Assembly (NCBI GenBank): GCA_020444245.1
Contig: JAHLLI010000020.1
Span: 30,273-94,272, forward strand
Reading direction: 5' to 3'
Source: Actinomycetales bacterium
Lineage (GTDB): Bacteria; Actinomycetota; Actinomycetes; Actinomycetales; Cellulomonadaceae
DNA length: 64,000 nt
The notes beneath the pieces are model-generated. The model saw only the letters and a program-made list of their open reading frames with translations. It did no database searches and was not told where the DNA came from. Position numbers and translations under genes: made by a program. Positions 26,000 through 33,102 of this stretch are shown here, piece after piece (position 1 is the first letter of the stretch; each line of letters starts with the position of its first letter).

Positions 26000-26589
26000 C
26001 GTCCCCTCCCTTCGCTCACGTCCAGAGCATCTCGCAACCGGATCAGGCCGTCCCTGATCCGGGTCTTGGCCGTCCCGAGCGGGACGGCGAGCACCGTCGA
26101 GACCTCCTGGTGGGTGTAGCCCCGCCAGTAGGCCAACTCGATGGCCTCGCGCTGGACCGGGCTGAGCCCGGCGAGCGCGCGCCTGAGCCGCTGACCGTCC
26201 AGGCTGCGCTCGGCGGCGGCCGGGACCTCGTCGTGGTGCGGCACCTCGTGCACCGCGGCGGCCCGCGCGGCGACCCCGGACTGGGTCTCCTCGCGGCGCA
26301 CCCGGTCGACCGCACGCCGGTGGGCGATGGTCATCATCCAGGCCATCGCGCTGCCCCGGGCCGGGTCGAAGCGGGGAGCCTGGCGCCAGATCTCGACCAG
26401 GGCCTCCTGGGCGACGTCCTGGGCCAGGTCCGGGTCACGCAGCACGCGCAGAGCCAGGCCGTGGACCGGGCCCGAGACCCGGGTGTAGAGCGCGTCGAAG
26501 GCCGCGGTGTCGCCCCTGGCGACCTCCGCGAGCAGCGACTCCGCGGTCGGGGCGCCCTGCGACGCCCCGACCGCGCGCTCGGAGTCCAC
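25996..26589 (-). CDS. sigK: ECF RNA polymerase sigma factor, SigK type
   Basis: 197 residues from GTG 26589, 3 bases after the lipoprotein stop. Sigma region 2: FDALYTRVSGPVHGLALRVLRDPDLAQDVAQEALVEIW and GSAMAWMMTIAHRRAVDRVRREE. Region 4: LSPVQREAIELAYWRGYTHQEVSTVLAVPLGTAKTRIRDGLIRLRDAL. The GYTHQEVS and PLGTAKTRI stretches fit the SigK group. Downstream coupling to an RskA-type anti-sigma supports this. A SigK-like promoter (CCATCC-N16-CGAAGA) precedes the operon, so autoregulation is likely. Confidence 0.9.
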   Translation of the reverse strand: MDSERAVGASQGAPTAESLLAEVARGDTAAFDALYTRVSGPVHGLALRVLRDPDLAQDVAQEALVEIWRQAPRFDPARGSAMAWMMTIAHRRAVDRVRREETQSGVAARAAAVHEVPHHDEVPAAAERSLDGQRLRRALAGLSPVQREAIELAYWRGYTHQEVSTVLAVPLGTAKTRIRDGLIRLRDALDVSEGRGR

Positions 26590-26592
26590 GCC

Positions 26593-26844
26593 TCAGCCGT
26601 TCCCCTCGGTCATGGTGTCGTCGGACATGGTGTCGTCGGTCATGGTGTCGTCGGACATGGTGTCGTCGGACATCGAGTCCTCCGTCATGGAGTCGTCGGT
26701 CATGGTGTCGTCGGTCATCGTGTCCTCGGTCATCGTGTCCTCGGTCATGGTGTCATCCGAGGCGGGCGTGGTGTCGTTGCAGGCGGTGAGCAGCCCCGCG
26801 GCGAGCAGTGCTGCTGCGGGCAGGGCGATCATGCGGCGGTTCAT
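26593..26844 (-). CDS. Lipoprotein with ten Met-Asp pentapeptide repeats
   Basis: 83 residues from ATG 26844, preceded by GGGGGA; an earlier in-frame ATG at 26877 lies close to the predicted transcription start. Signal peptide with lipobox LLTAC (Cys about residue 22), short NDTTPA linker, then ten units of the form x-[DE]-D-[TS]-M ending in TEGNG. No other domain. It resembles in spacing the MxKDx pentapeptide-repeat proteins that also sit beside sigma/anti-sigma pairs, but the Lys is replaced by acidic residues. A role in metal binding or methionine oxidation sensing is only a guess. Confidence 0.8.
   Translation of the reverse strand: MNRRMIALPAAALLAAGLLTACNDTTPASDDTMTEDTMTEDTMTDDTMTDDSMTEDSMSDDTMSDDTMTDDTMSDDTMTEGNG
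26611..26760 (-). repeat. Ten tandem 15-bp units within the lipoprotein gene
   Basis: On the plus strand the unit reads CATGGTGTCGTCGGW with minor variants (CATCGTGTCCTCGGT, CATCGAGTCCTCCGT). Ten in-frame units fill 26611-26760 exactly. Near-identity of several units suggests recent slippage, so copy number may vary between strains. Confidence 0.9.
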
Positions 26845-26881
26845 GCGTCCCCCAAGGGTCGGAGCAGTTCCGGACACCTCG

Positions 26882-26909
26882 TCTTCGCGCGCCGCGCACG
26901 ACCGGATGG
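26882..26909 (-). promoter_or_regulatory. SigK-like ECF promoter of the lipoprotein-sigK-rskA operon
   Basis: On the minus strand CCATCC (26909-26904), 16-base spacer, CGAAGA (26887-26882), about 38 bases before the lipoprotein ATG. Mycobacterial SigK promoters are described with a CCATCC -35 and a CGAAT-like -10, so this is a plausible autoregulated promoter. Confidence 0.6.
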
Positions 26910-26949
26910 GATCGCCTGACCGCGCATCACCGGAAGGCGTCGACCTCTT

Positions 26950-27119
26950 GAGCGATCGCTCGAGTCGTGCGCGCTACGCCACGGACGCGTGGGTCGCCGC
27001 GATCGAGCCGACCGTGGTTCGGGGACGGCCTGGCCGAGACGGTCACGTCGCTGGACGGGCTCGGCCCGGTCGCCCGCCGCGCGCTGCGGGCCCGCACGGG
27101 CCGGCTCCGCCGCCGCTGA
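26950..27119 (+). pseudogene. Possible degraded gene remnant, unknown
   Basis: Two protein-like stretches lie in different plus frames: RYATDAWVAAIEPTVV (about 26966-27018) and, after a one-base frame change, FGDGLAETVTSLDGLGPVA (about 27019-27075) running to TGA 27117-27119. A perfect 9-bp terminator-like hairpin follows. Composition and the hairpin suggest the 3' end of a former gene. No start, no full domain and no family recognised. The GAGCGATCGCTC palindrome (26950-26961) lies at its left edge. The 443-base gap 26845-27287 holds nothing else except the sigK promoter. Confidence 0.3.
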
Positions 27120-27141
27120 CCCGGGGACCGAACGGCCCTGA

Positions 27142-27175
27142 GCGCCCCACGCGGATCAGGTGACCGGTGGGGCGC
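27142..27175. terminator. Hairpin between gene remnant and flotillin gene
   Basis: Perfect 9-bp GCGCCCCAC (27142-27150) and GTGGGGCGC (27167-27175), 16-base loop. It could end a plus-strand transcript from the remnant, or the flotillin transcript whose stop is about 115 bases away. Confidence 0.5.
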
Positions 27176-27287
27176 ACGGGCAACGTGAGACGTCTCGCTG
27201 GCCCCTCCTGCACCGTGCGTCACACGATCCGCGTGGGCTGCTCACCACGCCGGCGCGGGCGGACCCCTGAGGCGGCGGCGCCCGGCG

Positions 27288-28805
27288 CTACGCCTCCGTG
27301 CTGGCGGCGGGCTCCACGGCGGTGCCGTTCCCGTCGGTGTAGCGCTGGATCAGCGCCTGGATGTCGATGCCCGTGGTGTTCTTGAGCATCGCCATGGTCT
27401 GGGTGAGGTTGTCGGTGACCTGCTTGGGCAGCGCGGCGGCGCCGTCCGTGGACAGCACGGTGAGCTGGTCGATCGCGGCCATCGGCGAGGCCACCTCGCG
27501 GGCGATCTGCGGCAGGACCTCGACGAGCATCTGCAGCACGGCCGCCTCGTTGTAGCGGGCGAACGCCTCGGCGCGCTTATTCATCGCCTCGGCCTCGGCC
27601 TGGCCGGTCGCGAGGATCGCGCTCGCCTCCGCCTCGCCCTCGGCGCGCACCGCCTCGGCCTGCGCGACGCGGAGCGCCTTGTCCGCCTCACCGCGGCGCT
27701 TGCCCTCGATCGCCTCGGCGTCGGCGAGCGCCGATCGGCGGGCCTTCTCAGCCTCGCCGGAGAGCCGCTGCTGCTCGGCGTCGGCCTGGGCCGCGGCGAT
27801 GCTCGCCGCCTTGCGCGCGTCCGCCTGGGCGATCGCGGCGTTGCGGTCCGCCTCGGCCTCCTGCTCGACGCGGTACCGCGCCGCGTCGGCCGGCTTGCGC
27901 ACCTCGGTGTCCAGCTGACGCTCGGTCAGCGCGGCCTGGCGCACGGCGACCTTCTCCTGCTCGGCGAGGATCGCCTGGTCCCGGTCTGCCTGGGCGAGCG
28001 GGCCGGCCGCGGCGGCCTGCGCGGCGGCGGCGTCGGTCTCGGCCTTGATCTCGGACTGCTTGAGTGCGAGCTGGCGCTGGCTGATCGCGATCTCCTGCTC
28101 GGCGGCGATCCGGGCCTGCTCGGCGGCCTGACGGGCGTTGGCCTCGGCGATCGCGGCGGTCTGGCCCACCCGCGCGGCCTCGGGCCGGCCGAGGTCGGAC
28201 AGGTACGTGCCGTCGTCGGTGATGTCCTGGATCTGGAAGGTGTCCAGCACCAGGCCCTGCCCGGTGAGGGAGGACTCGGACTCGTCGGCGACGCGCTGGG
28301 CGAAGGCGGCGCGGTCCCGGATGATCTGCTCGACGGTGAGCGAACCCACGATCGACCGCAGCGAGCCGGCGAGCGTCTCCTGGGTGAAGGTCTCGATCTC
28401 GCTCTGCTGGGTGAGGAAGCGCTGGGCGGCGGCCCGGATGGAGTCCTCGTTGCCGCCGACCTTGACGATCGCGACGCCGTCGAGGTTGAGCTTGACGCCC
28501 TGCCCGGACACCGCGCCGCGGATCTGCACCATGATCCGGCGGCTGGACAGGTCCAGGATGTGCAGCCGCTGCACGAACGGGATGACGAACACCCCGCCGC
28601 CCATCACGACCTTCTGGCCGGACAGGTCGGTGGAGACCTGCCCGGTCTCGGGGTTCTTCACCTGCCGGTTGCCCTTGCGGCCGGTGACGATGAACGCCTC
28701 GTTGGGCCCTGCGACGCGGTACCGCGAGGCGATGATCAGGCCGGTGAAGACGACGAGGAGGACGAGACCGAGGACGGCAGCGAGCGTGATGTCGAAGCCG
28801 GGCAT
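27288..28805 (-). CDS. Flotillin-like SPFH domain protein
   Basis: 505 residues. One N-terminal membrane segment (AAVLGLVLLVVFTGLIIASRY, about 8-28; first 20 residues of it are hydrophobic), an SPFH/band-7 domain (about 30-200, with PFVQRLHILDLSSRRI and IRDRAAFAQRV). A long Ala/Glu/Gln/Arg-rich coiled coil (about 215-420) and a flotillin C-terminal segment follow. Such proteins oligomerise on membranes and organise fluid microdomains. The NfeD-like gene 94 bases upstream on the same strand is a usual partner. Confidence 0.9.
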   Translation of the reverse strand: MPGFDITLAAVLGLVLLVVFTGLIIASRYRVAGPNEAFIVTGRKGNRQVKNPETGQVSTDLSGQKVVMGGGVFVIPFVQRLHILDLSSRRIMVQIRGAVSGQGVKLNLDGVAIVKVGGNEDSIRAAAQRFLTQQSEIETFTQETLAGSLRSIVGSLTVEQIIRDRAAFAQRVADESESSLTGQGLVLDTFQIQDITDDGTYLSDLGRPEAARVGQTAAIAEANARQAAEQARIAAEQEIAISQRQLALKQSEIKAETDAAAAQAAAAGPLAQADRDQAILAEQEKVAVRQAALTERQLDTEVRKPADAARYRVEQEAEADRNAAIAQADARKAASIAAAQADAEQQRLSGEAEKARRSALADAEAIEGKRRGEADKALRVAQAEAVRAEGEAEASAILATGQAEAEAMNKRAEAFARYNEAAVLQMLVEVLPQIAREVASPMAAIDQLTVLSTDGAAALPKQVTDNLTQTMAMLKNTTGIDIQALIQRYTDGNGTAVEPAASTEA

Positions 28806-28899
28806 GGCGGGCTGGCCTTTCCGGGCGCGAGGGGCGCCCCGGTGCGAGGTGGAGGCGGCGGGCGGTCCCCCGAGTCCGTCCGCCGGAAGGCTCGGCCGG

Positions 28900-29394
28900 T
28901 CAGGTCTGTCGGGCGACCTTGACCGAGGTGGGGCTCAGGACTGCGGTGACGACGACGGCGGTCCCGCCGGAGAGCGGCTCGTCCGCGCGGGCGTTGAGGC
29001 GCGTGATGTGACCGGCGGCGACGACGCTGACCATCCCGTAGCCGTCGTCGGGAACCGCCTCGACGACGGTCCCGGCCAGGCCGACGAGGCCGGCGGTCCG
29101 CACGGTCGCGTCGTCGCCGCCGCGCATCAGGCGCGAGCTCACCACGCCCACCGCAGCCCCGACGGCGACGCCGGCGAGCAGACCCGCGCCGATCGCCACG
29201 CCGCTCGAGGCGCCGGCGTTGAGCGTGAGCGCGCCGACGAACCCGAAGGCGGCGAGGAAGGCGGCGACCGCCAGACCGGAGAAGGCGTCGGGCCCGACGC
29301 CCTCCAGGACGCTGTCGAAGATGTCGCCGATCACCAGCGAGATGAGCAGCAGGAGGATGCCGACGCCTCCGATGACGAGCATCGTGAGCTGCAT
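28900..29394 (-). CDS. NfeD-like membrane protein
   Basis: 164 residues from ATG 29394 with GGAAGGA about 11 bases upstream; an in-frame start further out adds only an Arg-rich leader. Two or three membrane segments: LVIGGVGILLLLISLVIGDIF, FSGLAVAAFLAAFGFVGALT and SGVAIGAGLLAGVAVGAAVG. A C-terminal OB-like domain (GLVGLAGTVVEAVPDDGYGMVSVV...) matches NfeD/DUF1449-type partners of flotillins. Co-directional with the flotillin gene. Confidence 0.75.
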   Translation of the reverse strand: MQLTMLVIGGVGILLLLISLVIGDIFDSVLEGVGPDAFSGLAVAAFLAAFGFVGALTLNAGASSGVAIGAGLLAGVAVGAAVGVVSSRLMRGGDDATVRTAGLVGLAGTVVEAVPDDGYGMVSVVAAGHITRLNARADEPLSGGTAVVVTAVLSPTSVKVARQT

Positions 29395-29553
29395 GCCGGT
29401 CCGTCCTTCCCCCTGCGTCGGCCGCGCAGCCGCGCGGCTCCGGGCACCCAAGCGGGAGGGTAGCGGGAGACGCGGTCGCGCGCTGGCGGCTCACCCGAAC
29501 GCCCACCCGGTCGACCGCGTGCCCGTGCGCGGCGTGCGGCTATGAGCGGATGT

Positions 29554-29973
29554 TCATCCGCCGAAGGCGAGGGTCTCGAGGCCGTCCGGGTAGAGCGGGT
29601 AGGGACTTCCTTCGCGGGGCCGCCAGGTGCCGATGTGGGGGGCGTCGCGGCAGGGGATCGGCACCCGGTCGTAGTCCTCGGGATCGGCGAAGCGCGCCTC
29701 GTGCACGACGACGATCTCGTGGCCGGGTTCCCCATCGAGGACGAAGAGGTTCTCGAGGACACCCAGCTTCCCACCCACGACGATCTCGAGCCCGTACTCC
29801 TCGGCGAACTCACGAACGAGGGTCTGCGCAGCGTGCTCGCCGAACTCGATGCCGCCGCCGCTGGCGCGGTGATAGGTCCGGCCCGCTGCCGGTTCGGACT
29901 CCTCGTCCACGAAGATCGCCCCCGTCACGGGATGACGGATCACTGCGACGGCAAGAGCACGAGGCTGCGGCAC
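29554..29973 (-). CDS. Nudix hydrolase
   Basis: 139 residues from GTG 29973, chosen because TAGTCT (29986-29981) lies 7 bases upstream as a leaderless -10; an ATG at 30042 is in frame but adds non-homologous sequence. A complete Nudix box spans about residues 40-62: G-x5-E-x7-RE-x2-EE-x-G, with GIEFGEHAAQTLVREFAEEY inside. It would hydrolyse a nucleoside diphosphate linked to some moiety; the substrate is not evident. The gene looks lower in GC than its neighbours. Confidence 0.85.
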   Translation of the reverse strand: MPQPRALAVAVIRHPVTGAIFVDEESEPAAGRTYHRASGGGIEFGEHAAQTLVREFAEEYGLEIVVGGKLGVLENLFVLDGEPGHEIVVVHEARFADPEDYDRVPIPCRDAPHIGTWRPREGSPYPLYPDGLETLAFGG

Positions 29974-30340
29974 GATGCCGAGACTACGACCGTAGGTCGC
30001 GGCACCCGCGGCAGGGCGGACGACGCCATACCGCCATGCCATCAGCGGGCACTTGACCCGAGTGGGGAGTGAATCCCTCGCCAGGCGAGGCTGCGCTTCC
30101 CCGGTTCCGGTGCTTTCACAGCGCCGGCGGTGATCTGGGGAACGGGACCCACGCCGGGCGAGGCCACGGCTCCCCACTTCACCGCGAGCGTCGCGCGACC
30201 GGGGCTCGCACATCGGCTCCGGGTATCTCGTCGGGGCTGCGCCGGTCCAGACCCACGGGTTCTGCTCGAGATCGTCAGCGCGAGGTGACGACTTGGAGCG
30301 CCGACGACGGTCTCGGTCCATGGAGGAGCGGCAGAGGTCT

Positions 30341-30393
30341 GGTGAGGTCGCACGTCTGGCGCCAGGTCGCAGGTTCGAGAGTGCGACCTCACC
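30341..30393. repeat. 12-bp perfect inverted repeat in a 481-base intergenic gap
   Basis: GGTGAGGTCGCA (30341-30352) and TGCGACCTCACC (30382-30393) pair perfectly around a 29-base loop. A self-complementary CGCACGTGCG (30393-30402) abuts it. The gap 29974-30454 separates the Nudix gene from the dipZ-like stop. I see no gene or tRNA in it. The position, 62 bases downstream of dipZ, fits a terminator, but the long loop is unusual. Confidence 0.45.
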
Positions 30394-30454
30394 GCACGTG
30401 CGACTTCGCGACACACGGCGGCATGACTCCGCCGATCACACCTTGCTGACGGAC

Positions 30455-32158
30455 CTACCCGAACGTGAAGGCGTACGCCTGGACACCCACCGGCAGCGAC
30501 AGGTGCAGCACGCCGGTCGTCGCCGGTCCGTCGTAGAGCGTGTGGAGGGTTGGGGCTCCGGTCACCTCGACCTGCGTGGTCACGCCGCCGACGGTGGCCG
30601 TCACCGTGCCCTCCCCGGCCAGGACCAGGTGCACGCGCGCGGCGTGGAAGCTCAGCGCGAGCTCGGCACCCGACCCGGCCTCGGCGTACTCCGGCTGGAC
30701 GGTCCAGGTGCCGCCTAGCGAGAAGGTGTCCTGAGGCGGGGTCGGGTCCAGGGTGTACGCGGCGGCCGAGCCCGCGGCCACGTCGGCGTTGGTGTGCGGC
30801 CCCATCCGTGCAGCGCCCAGGTAGGTCTCGGCCGTCCGCCCGGCGGTCAGGGCAGAGCCGTCGGCCGTCACCGTCTGGCTCGGAGCCGCGCGGTCGAGCC
30901 CCAGCAGGTCGCGGATCAGGGCCTCGGTCTCGGCGTAGGCGCCTTCGCCGTAGTGCACCTGCCGGACCTCGCCGGTGCGGTCGATGAGGTAGTGCGCGGG
31001 CCAGTAGCGCTGGTCGTAGGCGCGCCAGGTGCGGAAGTCGTTGTCCAGCGCGATGGGGTAGGTCACGCCGAGCCGTGCGGCGTTGTCGGCGACGTTGGCC
31101 TCGACCTTCTCGAACGCGAACTCCGGCGAGTGCACGCCGAGCACCACGAGCCCGTCGTCCGCGTACTCGTCGTGCCACGTGGTCAGGTAGGGCAGGGTCC
31201 GCTGGCAGTTGATGCAGGAGTACGTCCAGAAGTCCAGCAGCACGACCTTGCCGTGCAGGTCGGCCAGCGTCAGCGGGTCGGAGTTGAGCCACCCGGTCAG
31301 ACCGGTCAGCTCGCGGGCCGGGCCGCAGTCGGCGAGCCGGGACGGGTCGGCCTCGCACTGGTCGAACGTCATCACCTCGGCCGCGTTGGCCGTCGGGCCG
31401 CCCGCCGAGCCGGACGAGCCGCCGTCCCGTCCGGCCAGGGCGTCGAGCTCGGCGCGCACGCCGGCGTCGTTCTCCACCCGGTCGCTGACGCCGGCCAGCC
31501 AGGTCGGGGTCAGCCGCTGGAGCGGCTCGGCGACGTTGAACGCGAGGACCAGCGCCGTGGCGACCATCACCGCGCCGCCGACCTGCCGGACCCGCGGGGT
31601 GTGCTCGCGCACGGCCTTGACCCGGCCCAGGATCGCCCCGCCGGCCGAGGCCATCACCAGCAGCGGGATCGCGACGCCCACGGCGTAGGCCAGGGTCAGC
31701 ACGACCAGCCCCGGACCGATCTGCGCGGTGGCAGCGAGCACGGTGATCGACGCCAGCACCGGCCCGGCGCACGGCACGAACACCAGGCCCAGGCCGAGGC
31801 CCAGGACGAAGCCGTTGCCGTCCCGGTTCAGCGCCGGCATCCGGGTGCGCGCGAACGGTGCCTCGAGCAGGTGCCCCAGCCTCGGCCACAGGAGCCCGAG
31901 GCCGACGACGGCGAGGATCGCGACCCCGACCCAGCGCAGCAGGTCCTGCGGCAGGTGCAGCAGGCTCAGCAGCGCGCCGCCCAGCAGCGTGAACACCGCG
32001 AAGGACACCACCAGCCCGCCGATCACGACGAAGGGCCGCCGCCGGGAGCCCGGCCCCGGCGCGGCGCTGGTGAGCACCACCGGCAGGATCGGCAGCACGC
32101 ACGGGGACAGGGCGGTGATCAGGCCGGAGACGAGTCCGACGAGCACGAGCGTGGTCAT
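30455..32158 (-). CDS. dipZ: DipZ-like CcdA-thioredoxin fusion
   Basis: 567 residues. N-terminal CcdA/DsbD-beta membrane domain (about six to eight helices, residues 1-225) with the redox pair Cys20 (SPCVLPILP) and Cys130 (FVPCAGPVL). A TlpA-like thioredoxin domain (about 285-430) has Cys315-x2-Cys318 in YSCINCQRTLPYL, and a C-terminal beta-sandwich domain (about 455-567) is typical of DipZ. It should carry electrons from the cytoplasm to extracytoplasmic thiols. Two additional Cys in the linker (near 268 and 278) are unusual. Tpx lies 100 bases upstream on the same strand. Confidence 0.9.
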   Translation of the reverse strand: MTTLVLVGLVSGLITALSPCVLPILPVVLTSAAPGPGSRRRPFVVIGGLVVSFAVFTLLGGALLSLLHLPQDLLRWVGVAILAVVGLGLLWPRLGHLLEAPFARTRMPALNRDGNGFVLGLGLGLVFVPCAGPVLASITVLAATAQIGPGLVVLTLAYAVGVAIPLLVMASAGGAILGRVKAVREHTPRVRQVGGAVMVATALVLAFNVAEPLQRLTPTWLAGVSDRVENDAGVRAELDALAGRDGGSSGSAGGPTANAAEVMTFDQCEADPSRLADCGPARELTGLTGWLNSDPLTLADLHGKVVLLDFWTYSCINCQRTLPYLTTWHDEYADDGLVVLGVHSPEFAFEKVEANVADNAARLGVTYPIALDNDFRTWRAYDQRYWPAHYLIDRTGEVRQVHYGEGAYAETEALIRDLLGLDRAAPSQTVTADGSALTAGRTAETYLGAARMGPHTNADVAAGSAAAYTLDPTPPQDTFSLGGTWTVQPEYAEAGSGAELALSFHAARVHLVLAGEGTVTATVGGVTTQVEVTGAPTLHTLYDGPATTGVLHLSLPVGVQAYAFTFG

Positions 32159-32259
32159 GCACGGTGTTCGGCTCCGCCGCCCCGGCGGATGGGCCGGGCG
32201 ACGCCCGAGCCGTCGGCCACGGCCCCGATGCGCGCGTCACACCCGACGCGAGCGCCCGC

Positions 32260-32751
32260 TCACCCCAGCGCGGCGACCGCCGCGTCGTAGTCGGGCTCGT
32301 CGCCGATGAACGGCACCACCTCGGTGTGCAGCACCGTGCCCTCGGCGTCCAGCACGACCACGGAGCGGGCGTAGAGCCCACGCATGACGCCGTCGGTCAT
32401 CAGCACGCCGTAGTCCTCGCCGAACGTCGACCGGAAGCCCGAGCCCACCACCACGTTCTCGATGCCCTCGGTGGTGCAGAACCTCCGCATCGCGTACGGC
32501 AGGTCCATCGAGGCGCACACCACCGTCGTGTCCGGCAGGCCCGCGGCGATCTCGTTGAAGCGGCGCACGCTCGTGGCGCAGGTCGCGGTGTCCAGGCTCG
32601 GGAAGATGTTCAGCACCGTGCGGCGCCCGGGGCGCGTCACGTCGGACAGGTCCTGCCCGGTGAGCGTGAACTCCGGCGCACGGCTGCCCACCGGGGGCAG
32701 CTCCCCGACGGTGTGCACCGTCGTGCCGTTGCGCAGCTCAGTGGTCGCCAT
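32260..32751 (-). CDS. tpx: Thiol peroxidase, Tpx type
   Basis: 163 residues from ATG 32751. Atypical two-Cys peroxiredoxin: peroxidatic Cys58 in SLDTATCATSVRRF and resolving Cys92 in RRFCTTEG, with normal Tpx spacing; a further Cys79 is present. It reduces lipid and other hydroperoxides using thioredoxin. Downstream dipZ on the same strand suggests a shared thiol-redox role, though the 101-base gap may hold a separate promoter. The opposite-strand region beyond the start is the ileS T-box leader. Confidence 0.93.
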   Translation of the reverse strand: MATTELRNGTTVHTVGELPPVGSRAPEFTLTGQDLSDVTRPGRRTVLNIFPSLDTATCATSVRRFNEIAAGLPDTTVVCASMDLPYAMRRFCTTEGIENVVVGSGFRSTFGEDYGVLMTDGVMRGLYARSVVVLDAEGTVLHTEVVPFIGDEPDYDAAVAALG

Positions 32752-32839
32752 CCATGCCTCCGTGGGTTCGTCGTGCGGCGGCGCACGCCGCCATCGGTGC
32801 GCAACGCGGGACCGCCCGGCGGTATGCCCTGCGGTCATT

Positions 32840-33102
32840 CGTCGCCGAGCGGATACCATCGGGCGCACAGGCGTCGACCCGGCCATCACCGGCGAGCCTC
32901 CGGAAGAACGGGCCGGCCCGCCAAGCCATCGGCTGGGCACCGGCCTCAGTAGAACCGGACGGGGCAGGCCCGTCACAGCCGTCGGAGAGTGGCCGTCGTG
33001 ACCTCCGGGCGCGGTCGGCAAGCGGGGTGGTACCGCGGTGACGCCTACCGGGCGTCGTCGTCCTCGTGACCGACACGTCCTACCGGACGAGGAGACCGCC
33101 GC
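32840..33102 (+). promoter_or_regulatory. T-box leader controlling ileS translation
   Basis: Actinobacterial ileS-type T-box. The specifier is probably ATC at 32858-32860 inside GGATACCATCGGGCGC. Conserved AGTAGAACCGGACGGG lies near 32948-32963. The T-box GGGGTGGTACCGCGG lies at about 33024-33038 and pairs through UGGU with an ACCA-ending tRNA. Downstream, TCCTCGT (33061-33067) can pair with ACGAGGA (33087-33093), hiding the Shine-Dalgarno GAGGAG 9 bases before the GTG. This implies translational rather than transcriptional control. The 351-base gap 32752-33102 is thus explained. Confidence 0.93.

Noticed and set aside
26611..26760. Regular repeats as a CRISPR array
   Set aside because: Units are contiguous 15-mers without spacers, in frame in a lipoprotein gene.
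30341..30410. GGTTCGAG inside a stem, resembling a tRNA T-arm
   Set aside because: Stem and loop sizes do not match a T-arm, and no anticodon or acceptor stem can be built around it.
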